Positions 35,881-44,414 of a DNA stretch of 64,000 nt are shown piece after piece. This DNA is from Arthrobacter sp. UKPF54-2 (GTDB lineage Bacteria; Actinomycetota; Actinomycetes; Actinomycetales; Micrococcaceae), in NCBI RefSeq assembly GCF_007858535.1, contig NZ_CP040174.1:1798001-1862000 (forward strand), in the 5' to 3' direction. How positions within the stretch are numbered: the stretch's first letter is position 1; each line of letters begins with the position of its first letter. Made by a program: the position numbers and the translations under genes. The notes below the pieces were generated by a model. It ran no database searches and was not told the origin of the DNA. It saw nothing but the letters and a program-made list of their open reading frames with translations.

Positions 35881-36681
35881 CTACTGGGTCAGATCGGACT
35901 GCTGGTCAGCCGAGGCATTGGCATTGCCGTGGATGTCCTGGTTGATGATGGCATCCTGGTGGGCGACGGCGTAGGCCTGGCTGTCGATGGAGCCGATGTT
36001 GGCGCCGACCGCGGCGTCGATCGGCGCCGCCACGTTGGCGTTGGCGGCCACGGCACCGTTGATGGGCGCGGCGATGCCCGCGTTGGCGTCCAGGTTCACG
36101 TTGACGTTGAGCAGGTTGCCGTTGAGCGCGCCGGCGGCACCTGCCCCAACCCCGCCGAGGGACGGAGCGGTTCCGCCGGGGAGTACGCCGCCGGGGACGA
36201 GGCCGCCGTCGGCCGTGCCGGCCGGGACAGCGGACGGATCAACGGCAGCAGGGACAGCCGAGGGATCAACAGCGGCGCCCGAAGCCGCGGGATCAACAGC
36301 GGCCGGTGCCGCCGTGGGGTCGGACGGCGCCGCGGCCGCTCCGCCGGTGGCCGCGGTGCCCTGGTCGATGGTGCTGTCCTGCACCGAATGGGCCGTGGCG
36401 TCGCCGGTGATGCCTTGGTTGATGAGGGTGCCCTGATCCGCCAGGGCCTGGGAATCGGACCCGAAGGACAGGACGTTGGCGGATGCGGCGGCGTCGATGG
36501 GAGCTGCGACGTTGGCGTTGGCCGCGACGCCGAGGTCGATCGGAGCGGCAGCGCTGATGCCGAGGTTGAGGTCCGCATTGAGGTCCAGGACGGACGCCAC
36601 TTCCTTGTCCGGCAGCGCGGTGGCTCCTTCGGCCATCAGTTCCTCGTCAGACAGGCCGTTCATAGCTCGTTCGGTACTCAC
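35881..36681 (-). CDS. Repeat-rich secreted-type protein with leader-like N-terminus
   Basis: I do not recognise a named family. The 266 aa protein starts at GTG 36681 (GGAG 6 bp upstream); an ATG at 36759 would add 26 unsupported residues. Residues 1-40 are acidic and leader-like (LSDEELMAEGATALPDKEVA), with no classical signal peptide. Two repeats of about 60 residues follow at 48-107 and 207-266, each opening with VAANANVAAPIDAA and containing DSQA and a Gln/Asn-rich end. Between them lies a Pro/Ala/Asp-rich spacer with repeated AVDPSAVPA units. It is upstream of the M50 gene by 7 bp, and coupled translation is likely. Confidence 0.65.
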   Translation of the reverse strand: MSTERAMNGLSDEELMAEGATALPDKEVASVLDLNADLNLGISAAAPIDLGVAANANVAAPIDAAASANVLSFGSDSQALADQGTLINQGITGDATAHSVQDSTIDQGTAATGGAAAAPSDPTAAPAAVDPAASGAAVDPSAVPAAVDPSAVPAGTADGGLVPGGVLPGGTAPSLGGVGAGAAGALNGNLLNVNVNLDANAGIAAPINGAVAANANVAAPIDAAVGANIGSIDSQAYAVAHQDAIINQDIHGNANASADQQSDLTQ

Positions 36682-36805
36682 GAATGACTCCAGTTCCGGC
36701 ACGGTTTTGTGCTGCCCCCAGTGAGCAGTGTCTCCACCGACGTGCCTAGTGCAGGTCAATAGTAAGCATGATGATCACTTTTGTGTACCTCGCCGGCCGC
36801 TTATC

Positions 36806-36871
36806 CCGTCGATTGCTCCGCAACGGCCCTTATGCAGGCTGAAAAGGGCCGCTACGGAGCAGTCGATCAGG
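36806..36871. repeat. Palindromic dispersed repeat, copy 3
   Basis: The arms GTCGATTGCTCCG (36808-36820) and CGGAGCAGTCGAT (36855-36867) flank AACGGCCCTTAT and AAAAGGGCCG. It is less perfect than copy 1. It touches the stop of the oligopeptidase gene and sits upstream of the repeat-protein unit, so it could act as a terminator for the former. Confidence 0.8.
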
Positions 36872-39088
36872 CTATTTCAGCCCGGCGCCCGGGAGTAGTT
36901 CCGTGGCGCCGAGGGAGTCCGCGACGAAGGCGTAGTCCCAGGCGCGTTCCTTCCATTGCACGTAGCGGCCGGACGCGCCGCCGTGGCCGCCGTCCATTTC
37001 GATCTTCATCACGATCGGCTCGCTGCCGGTGTTCGCCTCGCGCAGCCGCTGCACCCACTTGGCGGGCTCCACGTAGAGCACGCGGGTGTCGTTGAAGGAG
37101 GTGACCGCCGCGATCTTCGGATACGCCGCCGCCCGGACGTTCTCGTACGGGGTGTACGACTTCATGTAGGCGTATACCTCCGGGTCCGTGATCGGGTTGC
37201 CCCATTCCTCCCACTCCAGCGCCGAGAGCGGCAGTTCCGGGTCCAGGATGGTGGTCAGGGCGTCCACGAACGGGACGGCCGCGACGATCGCGGCGTACTT
37301 CTCAGGCGCCAGGTTGGCCACGGCGCCCATCAGCAGGCCGCCGGCCGAACCGCCCATCGCCGCGATGCGGGCCGGATCCACCCAGCCGGAGGCGGCCAGC
37401 CAGTCGGTGGCCGCGATGAAGTCCGTGAAGGTGTTCTTCTTGTGCAGCTTCTTGCCGTCGTCATACCAGTGCCGGCCCAGTTCGCCGCCGCCGCGGATGT
37501 GCGCGATCACAAACACAATTCCGCGGTCCAGCAGCGAGAGCCGCGGAATCCCGAAGGCCGGGTCCATGCTCATTTCGTACGAGCCGTAGCCGTACACCAG
37601 GCCCGCGGCGGTCGAATCGCGCACCACCGAGGCGTGCCGTAGCACCGAGAGCGGGATGCGGGTGCCGTCCCCGGCCACCGCCCACTCCCGGGTCGCCACG
37701 TAGTCGGCAGCCGAGTAGCCGCCCAGCACCGGGCTCTCCTTGCGCAGCAGCAGTTCGCCGGCGGGCAGCTCCGCCGTGGGCAGCACAAAGTCGTAGACCC
37801 GCGACGGCGTGAAGTACGAGGTGTAGCCCATCCGGATCACGGGGGCCTCGTAGTCGGAGCCGGCCACTCCCGCGGTGTACAGCTCCTCCTCGAAGGCCGG
37901 CTCCACCGGCGCGCCTTGGTCCGCGGTGCCGAGTCCGGCCAGCGGAAGGACCTGCACGCGTTCGATCGTGTCCTTGCGGATGGACAGCACCAGGTGCGTG
38001 GACGTGACGCCGGCGCCGTTGACGCGCACCTGGTCGGAGTGCGCGACGACGGTCCGCCAGTGCTGTTCGGTGAGCGGCTTGGCGAGCTCGGCCGGGTCCA
38101 CGAGCGAGACCATCGAGTTGATGGCGTCCTTGTTGTGCGTGATCAGGATGGTTTCCTGCGCGGCTCCCGCGGCGTCGGCCAGCAGGAACGGCTCGGCCTC
38201 GTACAGGATGCGCTCGTCGCGGGAGATCACGGTGGTGAGCCCGGCGTCGGGGGCATCAAAACGCAGCAACCGGGTCTCGCTGAACTCGGAGCAGCCGATG
38301 CCCAGGACCAGGTGGCGCCGGTCCGCGGAGAGCTCGAAGCCCAGCCACATGGCGACGTCGTCCTCCTGGTAGATCACCTCGTCCTCGCTGACGGGGGTGC
38401 CCAGCACGTGGGCCTTGACCTGGTAGGGGCGCCAGGACGCGTCCACCACGGTGTAGAAGATCCGGGTGCCGTCGGGGGAGAAGCAGATGCCGTAGAAGAC
38501 GTTCTCGATCACGTCCGGCAGCAGTTCGCCGGTGCGGAGGTCCTTGATGTGCAACGTGAACCGCTCGTCGCCGGCGTTGTCCACGGCGTAGGCATACAGG
38601 GTCCCGTCGATGGTCACGGCGGAGCCGCCGACAGCGAAGAAGGGCTTGCCCTCGGCCTCGATGTTGCCGTCCAGGAGGACTTCTTCGCCGGGAATGTCGA
38701 TGCCGACCTCGACGGCGGGCGGCGTCCAGTCGGCCACCGGGTCACCGCTGTCCTGGGCGCGGACCCGGCAGGCGATGCCGTATTCCTTGCCCTCGACCGA
38801 GCGGGTGTAGTACCACCAGCCGTCCTTGCGGTTCGGAACGGACAGGTCGGTCTCCTGGGTGCGGCCCTTGATTTCCTGGAAGATCGCCTCTCGCAGCGGT
38901 TCCTGGTGGGCGGTGACGGCCTCCTGGTAGGCGTTTTCGGCCTTCAGCAGTTCCACCACCTCGGCGGATTCCTTGTCCCGCAGCCACTCGTAGTTGTCCT
39001 CAAAGACATCACCGTGGTGCGTGCGGGGCACGGGGACCTTTTTGGCGACAGGGGGCTGCGGGGAAGGCTGCACGGGAGTCTGCGTCAT
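36872..39088 (-). CDS. ptrB: Oligopeptidase B-like S9 peptidase
   Basis: This 738 aa serine peptidase has an N-terminal seven-bladed beta-propeller (about 70-450) and a C-terminal alpha/beta hydrolase domain. The nucleophile Ser581 is in GGSAGG, the aspartate is near SFNDTRVLYVEPAKW and the histidine is in EMDGGHGG. IRGGGELGRHWYDDGKKLHKKNTF is typical of oligopeptidase B, which cleaves after basic residues in short peptides. No signal peptide is seen, so it is cytoplasmic. It is followed by copy 3 of the palindromic repeat. Confidence 0.92.
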   Translation of the reverse strand: MTQTPVQPSPQPPVAKKVPVPRTHHGDVFEDNYEWLRDKESAEVVELLKAENAYQEAVTAHQEPLREAIFQEIKGRTQETDLSVPNRKDGWWYYTRSVEGKEYGIACRVRAQDSGDPVADWTPPAVEVGIDIPGEEVLLDGNIEAEGKPFFAVGGSAVTIDGTLYAYAVDNAGDERFTLHIKDLRTGELLPDVIENVFYGICFSPDGTRIFYTVVDASWRPYQVKAHVLGTPVSEDEVIYQEDDVAMWLGFELSADRRHLVLGIGCSEFSETRLLRFDAPDAGLTTVISRDERILYEAEPFLLADAAGAAQETILITHNKDAINSMVSLVDPAELAKPLTEQHWRTVVAHSDQVRVNGAGVTSTHLVLSIRKDTIERVQVLPLAGLGTADQGAPVEPAFEEELYTAGVAGSDYEAPVIRMGYTSYFTPSRVYDFVLPTAELPAGELLLRKESPVLGGYSAADYVATREWAVAGDGTRIPLSVLRHASVVRDSTAAGLVYGYGSYEMSMDPAFGIPRLSLLDRGIVFVIAHIRGGGELGRHWYDDGKKLHKKNTFTDFIAATDWLAASGWVDPARIAAMGGSAGGLLMGAVANLAPEKYAAIVAAVPFVDALTTILDPELPLSALEWEEWGNPITDPEVYAYMKSYTPYENVRAAAYPKIAAVTSFNDTRVLYVEPAKWVQRLREANTGSEPIVMKIEMDGGHGGASGRYVQWKERAWDYAFVADSLGATELLPGAGLK

Positions 39089-39155
39089 GGACCCAATCTA
39101 CCGCCGGGCACCTCCGGAAGCGGCCCCTGGCCGCTGGGCAGGACCGGGCGCGCCG

Positions 39156-40247
39156 TCAGTTCCCGTTCTGCAGGTTGTGGGACGCCACGTAGTTGCCGAG
39201 CCCTCCGGAGCCCAGCGCCGCAGCCACCTCGGCCGTGGCGGCAGGGTTCTGCAGGACAATCGACTGCCCGTCGGTGCTGGTGCCCACGCCGGCCGTTGGC
39301 AACGTGAAGAACACCCCGTTGCCGGCCGGGACGCTGCGCAGGCTGAAGGCGAGCCGCTCAAGCGTCTCCAGCGTCAGCCCCGGACTTACCGAGACATGGG
39401 GCAGCACCCCGGTCACGAACGTGTGCACCGTTGTCCGGTCCGCCAAAACGCCGCTGCCCGAAGCCTTGGCGAGCACGGCCTTGAGGAAGGTCTGCTGGTT
39501 CCGTACCCGCTGATAGTCGCCGTCGGCGAACGCCTTACGCTCGCGGACGAAGTCCAGGGCCAGGGCGCCGTTGAGCCGGTTCGGGCCGGGCGCGTAGAAA
39601 TGCTGGGATTCAATCGTGCCGGTGAAGGGCCGCGTCACTTCGACGTCGATTCCCCCCAGCACGTCGATCAGGGCGGCAAAGCCCTCGAAGTCGACCATCA
39701 CAGTGTGGTCAACGTGTGTGCTCAGCAGGGACTCCACCGTCTTTGTTTGCAGCGGAATCCCTCCGAGCTCAAGCCCGGCGTTGACCTTCGCCCCGCCATA
39801 CCCGGGGATGTCCACCCACAGGTCGCGCATGATCGAGACGCCGTAGATGTTTTGCCGGTCGGCCGGGAGATGGAGGAGAACCAGGACGTCGCCGCGCTGG
39901 TCGGACACGTTGCCCGCCAAGGCCTCGCCCCGCGCGTTGACGCGGCTGTCGCTGCCGATCAGCAGGATGTTCAGGTCTGTCGGGGCCGGATCCGGAGGCG
40001 GCGTAGGAGTGGGGGCCGACGTCGGCGTGGGGGTCGGCGTCGGGGGAGCCGTGGTGGGAGGTGCGGCAGGGGGCGGGGCGGCCGCTTCGGGCTTCGGCAG
40101 GGACAGGACTACGGCCGTGACGACGACGGCGAGGACCAGCAGGGCCGCGGCCGCCGCCGCCGCCAGCCTACGACGCCGGTTCCAGCCGGCAGACGCCGGG
40201 AGGGCTCGCCCGTCAGGACCTTGGGGGTCCGGCGGTTCCTGTGCCAT
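39156..40247 (-). CDS. LCP (LytR-CpsA-Psr) family protein 1
   Basis: This 363 aa membrane-anchored protein has one N-terminal hydrophobic helix, a Pro/Thr-rich linker, then the LCP catalytic domain with LLIGSDSR, MRDLWVDIPG and the later DYQRVRNQQTFLKAVLAK. LCP proteins transfer cell-wall polymers from lipid carriers to peptidoglycan. It follows a second LCP gene 9 bp upstream, so the pair probably forms an operon. Confidence 0.9.
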   Translation of the reverse strand: MAQEPPDPQGPDGRALPASAGWNRRRRLAAAAAAALLVLAVVVTAVVLSLPKPEAAAPPPAAPPTTAPPTPTPTPTSAPTPTPPPDPAPTDLNILLIGSDSRVNARGEALAGNVSDQRGDVLVLLHLPADRQNIYGVSIMRDLWVDIPGYGGAKVNAGLELGGIPLQTKTVESLLSTHVDHTVMVDFEGFAALIDVLGGIDVEVTRPFTGTIESQHFYAPGPNRLNGALALDFVRERKAFADGDYQRVRNQQTFLKAVLAKASGSGVLADRTTVHTFVTGVLPHVSVSPGLTLETLERLAFSLRSVPAGNGVFFTLPTAGVGTSTDGQSIVLQNPAATAEVAAALGSGGLGNYVASHNLQNGN

Positions 40248-40256
40248 ATAGTCCCT

Positions 40257-41375
40257 TTATTTGCCGTTGCCGAAGTTCTTGGCGTCAGTGTACTCGCCTA
40301 GTTTGTCGGCGGTGAGCGCCGCCTTGATCTCCTCAATGGCAGCGACATCCGGCAGGACGATTGACTGGCCGTCCGCGGAGGTGCCGATGCCGGCGGTAGG
40401 CAGTGTGAAGAACACGGCGTCCTCGCCTCGAACCCCGCGGAGGCTGAACGCCAGACGGGCCACCTCGACGGAGTCCAGCCCGGGCGCCACGCTGAGGTAG
40501 GGGGAGACCGCGCTCAGCACATTGTGCAGCGTGACCGGGTTCCCCAGCGTGCCGCCGTTGAACGTCTTCGCGATGACCGCCCGCAGGAAGGTCTGCTGGT
40601 TGCGAACCCGCTGGTAGTCACCGTCGGCGAACGCGTAACGCTCGCGGACGAACGCCAGGGCCTGAGCCCCGTTGAGGGTGTTCTTACCTTCCGTGAAAAC
40701 ATATTTGCGGCTGCGGTCCGCGGCAAAGGGTACCTTCACATCTACGTCGACGCCGCCGAGGGCGTCCGTGAGGCCCTTGAACCCCTCGAAGTCGATGCTG
40801 ACCACATGGTCGATCCGCTGCTGGAGCAGTTCCTCGACCGTCCGGACCATCAACGGGACTCCGCCAAAGGCCAGGGCGGCGTTGATCTTGGCCTTGCCGT
40901 AGTCCGGGATGTCGACCCAGAGATCGCGCATCAGCGAGACGCTGTAGACGTGGCTGCGGTCCGAGGGGATGTGCAGCAGCATGAGTGTGTCGGAGCGCTG
41001 GTTGGACGCCTCCCCGGCAGCTGCTTTTGCCGACGCCCCGCCCTCGGACTTATCGCGGCTGTCACTTCCCATCAGCAGGATATTCATCGGCCGTTCCGCG
41101 CCGGCGCGGACGGTCGGGGGAGCGACGCGGAGGGCGTCGGGGGGAAAAGCGTTTTCGATCTTGATGGTCTGGGTGTCGTAGATCTGCGCCAAGGAGTGCA
41201 GATAGGCCCCGACCGCGCCGGAACCGAGCAGCAGTGCGGACAGGATGGCGGCCAGGAACGCGCCTCGCCGGCGCTTCCGCTCGCGGGTTTGGGCCGCCGG
41301 CACCTGCGGCGTTGACACCGGCAGATGTCCTGGCCCCTGTGCTTCCATCAAATAAAGTGCCGCACGCTTCGACAT
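40257..41375 (-). CDS. LCP (LytR-CpsA-Psr) family protein 2
   Basis: This 372 aa protein has an N-terminal basic stretch (RERKRRRGAFLAAILSALLL) that forms a signal anchor. The LCP domain carries NILLMGSDSR, MRDLWVDIPDYGKAKINAAL and DGDYQRVRNQQTF, sharing large blocks with LCP protein 1. The duplication suggests different polymer or acceptor preferences. The ATG at 41375 has AGGGGA upstream. Confidence 0.9.
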   Translation of the reverse strand: MSKRAALYLMEAQGPGHLPVSTPQVPAAQTRERKRRRGAFLAAILSALLLGSGAVGAYLHSLAQIYDTQTIKIENAFPPDALRVAPPTVRAGAERPMNILLMGSDSRDKSEGGASAKAAAGEASNQRSDTLMLLHIPSDRSHVYSVSLMRDLWVDIPDYGKAKINAALAFGGVPLMVRTVEELLQQRIDHVVSIDFEGFKGLTDALGGVDVDVKVPFAADRSRKYVFTEGKNTLNGAQALAFVRERYAFADGDYQRVRNQQTFLRAVIAKTFNGGTLGNPVTLHNVLSAVSPYLSVAPGLDSVEVARLAFSLRGVRGEDAVFFTLPTAGIGTSADGQSIVLPDVAAIEEIKAALTADKLGEYTDAKNFGNGK

Positions 41376-41491
41376 GAGCGTCCCCTGAACTTCGTGCAGC
41401 GTCCGGCGAGGATCGCCGGGAGACCTCGCTGCAGTCGGTCATGCAGAGGCTATCCGGCTGACCTTGGGGTTTCCTTGGGTCCCTCCGGTGC

Positions 41492-41521
41492 TTGACTCAC
41501 TTCCCGCCTTCCGCATATCCT
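41492..41521 (+). promoter_or_regulatory. Predicted paaA promoter
   Basis: TTGACT (41492-41497) and TATCCT (41516-41521) are separated by 18 bp and end directly at the operator at 41523. Confidence 0.5.
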
Positions 41522-41522
41522 G

Positions 41523-41540
41523 AACGAACGGTCGGTAATT
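41523..41540. promoter_or_regulatory. TetR-type (PaaR) operator 4, before paaA
   Basis: AACGAACGGTCGGTAATT is identical to the site at 7801-7818 and starts 45 bp before the paaA ATG. Binding here would block initiation at the predicted promoter. Confidence 0.8.
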
Positions 41541-41567
41541 ATTTATCGGAAACGCATAGGAGCAACC

Positions 41568-42599
41568 ATGGCATCGCAGACCCTGCAGTCAGTGCCCGCC
41601 GGGCCATCGCCGGCACGGCACGAAATGAGCCCCGAGGACGCGGCCCGCCGTGATGCCGAGGGCCAGGCGTATTTCGACAAGGTCATGGCGGAGGATTCGC
41701 GGATTGAGCCCCGCGACTGGATGCCCCCGGCCTACCGCAAAACCCTGCTGCGACAGATCTCGCAGCACGCGCACTCGGAGATCATCGGCATGCAGCCGGA
41801 AGCGAACTGGATCTCCCGTGCCCCCAGCCTCAAGCGCAAGGCCATCCTGATGGCCAAGGTCCAGGACGAGGCCGGCCACGGCCTGTACCTGTACTCCGCC
41901 GCCGAGACCCTCGGCCAGCCGCGGGATCAGATGATGCAGGACCTGATGGACGGCAAGGCCAAGTACTCCTCCATCTTCAACTACCCCGCCCGCACCTGGG
42001 CGGACATGGGCGCCATCGGCTGGATGGTCGACGGCGCCGCGATCGCCAACCAGGTGCCGCTCTGCCGCGCCTCCTTCGGCCCCTACGGCCGGGCAATGGT
42101 CCGGGTCTGCAAGGAGGAATCCTTCCACCAGCGCCAGGGCTTCGAGATCCTGCTGGAACTCTCCCACGGCACGCCGGAGCAGAAGCAGATGGCTCAGGAC
42201 GCCGTGAACCGCTGGTACGCCCCGGCCCTGATGATGTTCGGCCCGCCGGATGACGACTCGCCCAACTCCAAGCAGTCCATGGCCTGGAACATCAAGCGCT
42301 TCAGCAACGACGAGCTCCGCAACCGCTTCGTCGGAATGATGATGGAGCAGGTCAAGGTCCTGGGCCTAACGCTGCCGGACAAGGACATCCGCTTCAACGA
42401 GGAAACCCGCAAGTGGGAGCACGGTCCGCTGGACTGGGATGAGTTCCACGAAGTCCTGGCCGGCCGGGGACCCTGCAACGCCCAGCGCCTGGAACGGCGC
42501 CGCGAAGCCCACAACAACGGCGCCTGGGTGCGCGAAGCCGCTGCCGCGTACGCGGAAAAGCAGGCCCGGAAGCAAGCAGAGAAGGAATCCGCAGCATGA
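41568..42599 (+). CDS. paaA: 1,2-phenylacetyl-CoA epoxidase subunit PaaA
   Basis: This 343 aa catalytic subunit of the multicomponent epoxidase opens the aromatic ring of phenylacetyl-CoA. Di-iron ligands are supplied by helices containing [23 protein letters not shown] and [13 protein letters not shown], the last two with the ExxH arrangement. Length and sequence match the family closely. It is first in the paaABCDE run, overlapping paaB by ATGA. Confidence 0.97.
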   Translation: MASQTLQSVPAGPSPARHEMSPEDAARRDAEGQAYFDKVMAEDSRIEPRDWMPPAYRKTLLRQISQHAHSEIIGMQPEANWISRAPSLKRKAILMAKVQDEAGHGLYLYSAAETLGQPRDQMMQDLMDGKAKYSSIFNYPARTWADMGAIGWMVDGAAIANQVPLCRASFGPYGRAMVRVCKEESFHQRQGFEILLELSHGTPEQKQMAQDAVNRWYAPALMMFGPPDDDSPNSKQSMAWNIKRFSNDELRNRFVGMMMEQVKVLGLTLPDKDIRFNEETRKWEHGPLDWDEFHEVLAGRGPCNAQRLERRREAHNNGAWVREAAAAYAEKQARKQAEKESAA

Positions 42600-42901
42600 C
42601 AACCCCCGAACCGCACGCAGGCAACGTCTGGCCCATCTGGGAAGTTTTCGTCCGCTCCAGCCGCGGCCTCTCCCACGTCCACGCCGGATCCCTGCACGCG
42701 CCGGACGCCGCCATGGCCCTGCGCAATGCCCGCGACCTCTACACCCGCCGCAACGAGGGCGTGTCCATCTGGGTCGTCCCCGCGGATGCGATCGCCTCGT
42801 CCGACCCGGACGCCAAGGGCGCGTTCTTCGAATCGCCCCAGGGCAAGGACTACCGGCACGCGACCTACTACACCAAGAGTGAGGGTGTGAAGCACCTGTG
42901 A
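42596..42901 (+). CDS. paaB: 1,2-phenylacetyl-CoA epoxidase subunit PaaB
   Basis: This small 101 aa subunit has [20 protein letters not shown] and [17 protein letters not shown], the hallmark of PaaB, which bridges PaaA-PaaC heterodimers. It overlaps both flanking genes by four bases. Confidence 0.97.
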   Translation: MTTPEPHAGNVWPIWEVFVRSSRGLSHVHAGSLHAPDAAMALRNARDLYTRRNEGVSIWVVPADAIASSDPDAKGAFFESPQGKDYRHATYYTKSEGVKHL

Positions 42902-43818
42902 GCACCTCACCTGAAACGGCAGCAGAGACAGGCGGTCACGGGGACATCTCCGTCGGCGTCCAAGGGGCGAGCGGCAGCGGCGAGGCCACGGCCAGCGCCA
43001 CCCGCATCACCCCGGGCAACGCCCTCCGCCCGGAGGACATCGCCCTGGCCGTCAGCCGCGGCACCGCCAAGCCCAGCGAGGACGTTGCCGAGTTCGCCCT
43101 GCGCCTGGGCGACGACGCCCTGGTCCTCGCTCAGCGCCTGGGCCACTGGATCTCCCGGGCCCCGGAACTGGAGGAGGACATCGCCCTGGGCAACATCGCC
43201 CTGGACCAGCTGGGCCACGCCCGGTCCTTCCTCAGCTACGCCGGTGGCCTTGATGGCCGGAGCGAGGATGACCTCGCCTACTTCCGCCGCGAGCACGAGT
43301 TCCGCTCCGTCGAGATCTTCGAAATCCCCAACGGCGACTTCGCGGTCACCATCGCCCGGCAGTTTGTGGTGAGCTACTACCAGTTCGAGCTCTACCGCCG
43401 GCTCGCCGAATCCACCGACGCCACCCTCGCCGGCATCGCCGCCAAGGCCGTCAAAGAAGTGGACTACCACCGCGACCACAGCGCCCAGTGGGTGCAGCGC
43501 CTGGCGCTCGGCACGGATGAGTCCCGCGAGAAGATGGTCCACGGCTTCAAGGTCGTCTGGCCCTACGTCGACGAGCTGTTCCGCGACGACGAGCTCACCG
43601 CCCGGCTCAGTGCAGCCGGCGCCGCCGTCCAGCCCTCCAGCCTGCGCGCCGACTTCGACCGGCTCACCGGCGAAGTGCTCGCCGAAGCGGAACTCGATGT
43701 TCCGCACGTCCAACCCGCCCCGGGCGGCGGACGCCGCGGACTCCACTCCGAGCATCTGGGCTACCTGCTGGCCGAAATGCAGGTGCTGGCGCGCGAATTC
43801 CCCGGAGCGAGCTGGTAA
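42898..43818 (+). CDS. paaC: 1,2-phenylacetyl-CoA epoxidase subunit PaaC
   Basis: This 306 aa structural subunit of the epoxidase has SRAPELEEDIALGNIALDQL and YFRREHEFRSVEIFEIPNGD, as in other PaaC proteins. It carries an extra acidic/Gly/Ser-rich N-terminus of about 50 residues before the conserved part, which may be disordered. The GTG start overlaps the paaB stop (GTGA). Confidence 0.93.
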   Translation: MSTSPETAAETGGHGDISVGVQGASGSGEATASATRITPGNALRPEDIALAVSRGTAKPSEDVAEFALRLGDDALVLAQRLGHWISRAPELEEDIALGNIALDQLGHARSFLSYAGGLDGRSEDDLAYFRREHEFRSVEIFEIPNGDFAVTIARQFVVSYYQFELYRRLAESTDATLAGIAAKAVKEVDYHRDHSAQWVQRLALGTDESREKMVHGFKVVWPYVDELFRDDELTARLSAAGAAVQPSSLRADFDRLTGEVLAEAELDVPHVQPAPGGGRRGLHSEHLGYLLAEMQVLAREFPGASW

Positions 43819-43823
43819 CCACC

Positions 43824-44399
43824 ATGGAAATGTATGTCAGCCACCCCACGGCCGCGCCGTCGGCGCCCGGGGAGCAGAAGACTGCAGAGCAGAAGGCCTG
43901 GGACCTCGCCGCCACGGTCTGCGACCCGGAAATCCCGGTCCTCACCATCGAGGACCTGGGGATTCTGCGCCACGTCGAGGTGACCAAGGAACCGGCCGCC
44001 GGCGACGGCGGGATGGTCCCGTCGGTCCACATCACCATCACGCCCACCTACTCCGGCTGCCCTGCCATGGACACCATCCGCGACGACCTCACGGCGGCCT
44101 TCAACCGCGAAGGCTACCCGAGCGTCAACGTGGAGATGGTGCTGTCCCCGGCGTGGACCACGGACTGGATGAGCGAGGCCGGCAAGGCCAAGCTGGAGGA
44201 GTACGGCATCGCCCCGCCCTCCGGGCACTCCAACGCGCTGCGGCACGCCGGGCCCGTCAGGCTGTCCCTCGCCGTCAAGTGCCCGCAGTGTTCGTCGCTG
44301 AACACCAAGGAACTCACCCGCTTCGGTTCCACCTCCTGCAAGGCGCTCTACGTCTGCCAGGACTGCAAGGAACCGTTCGACTACTTCAAAGTTTTGTAA
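43824..44399 (+). CDS. paaD: 1,2-phenylacetyl-CoA epoxidase maturation protein PaaD
   Basis: This 191 aa protein has the MIP18/DUF59 domain (TVCDPEIPVLTIEDLGILRH and ITPTYSGCPAMD) followed by a C-terminal zinc-binding region with CPQC and CQDC pairs. PaaD is needed for iron-sulfur or di-iron maturation of the epoxidase. It starts 5 bp after paaC. Confidence 0.93.
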   Translation: MEMYVSHPTAAPSAPGEQKTAEQKAWDLAATVCDPEIPVLTIEDLGILRHVEVTKEPAAGDGGMVPSVHITITPTYSGCPAMDTIRDDLTAAFNREGYPSVNVEMVLSPAWTTDWMSEAGKAKLEEYGIAPPSGHSNALRHAGPVRLSLAVKCPQCSSLNTKELTRFGSTSCKALYVCQDCKEPFDYFKVL

Positions 44400-44414
44400 G
44401 GAACAGGTGCTCCC

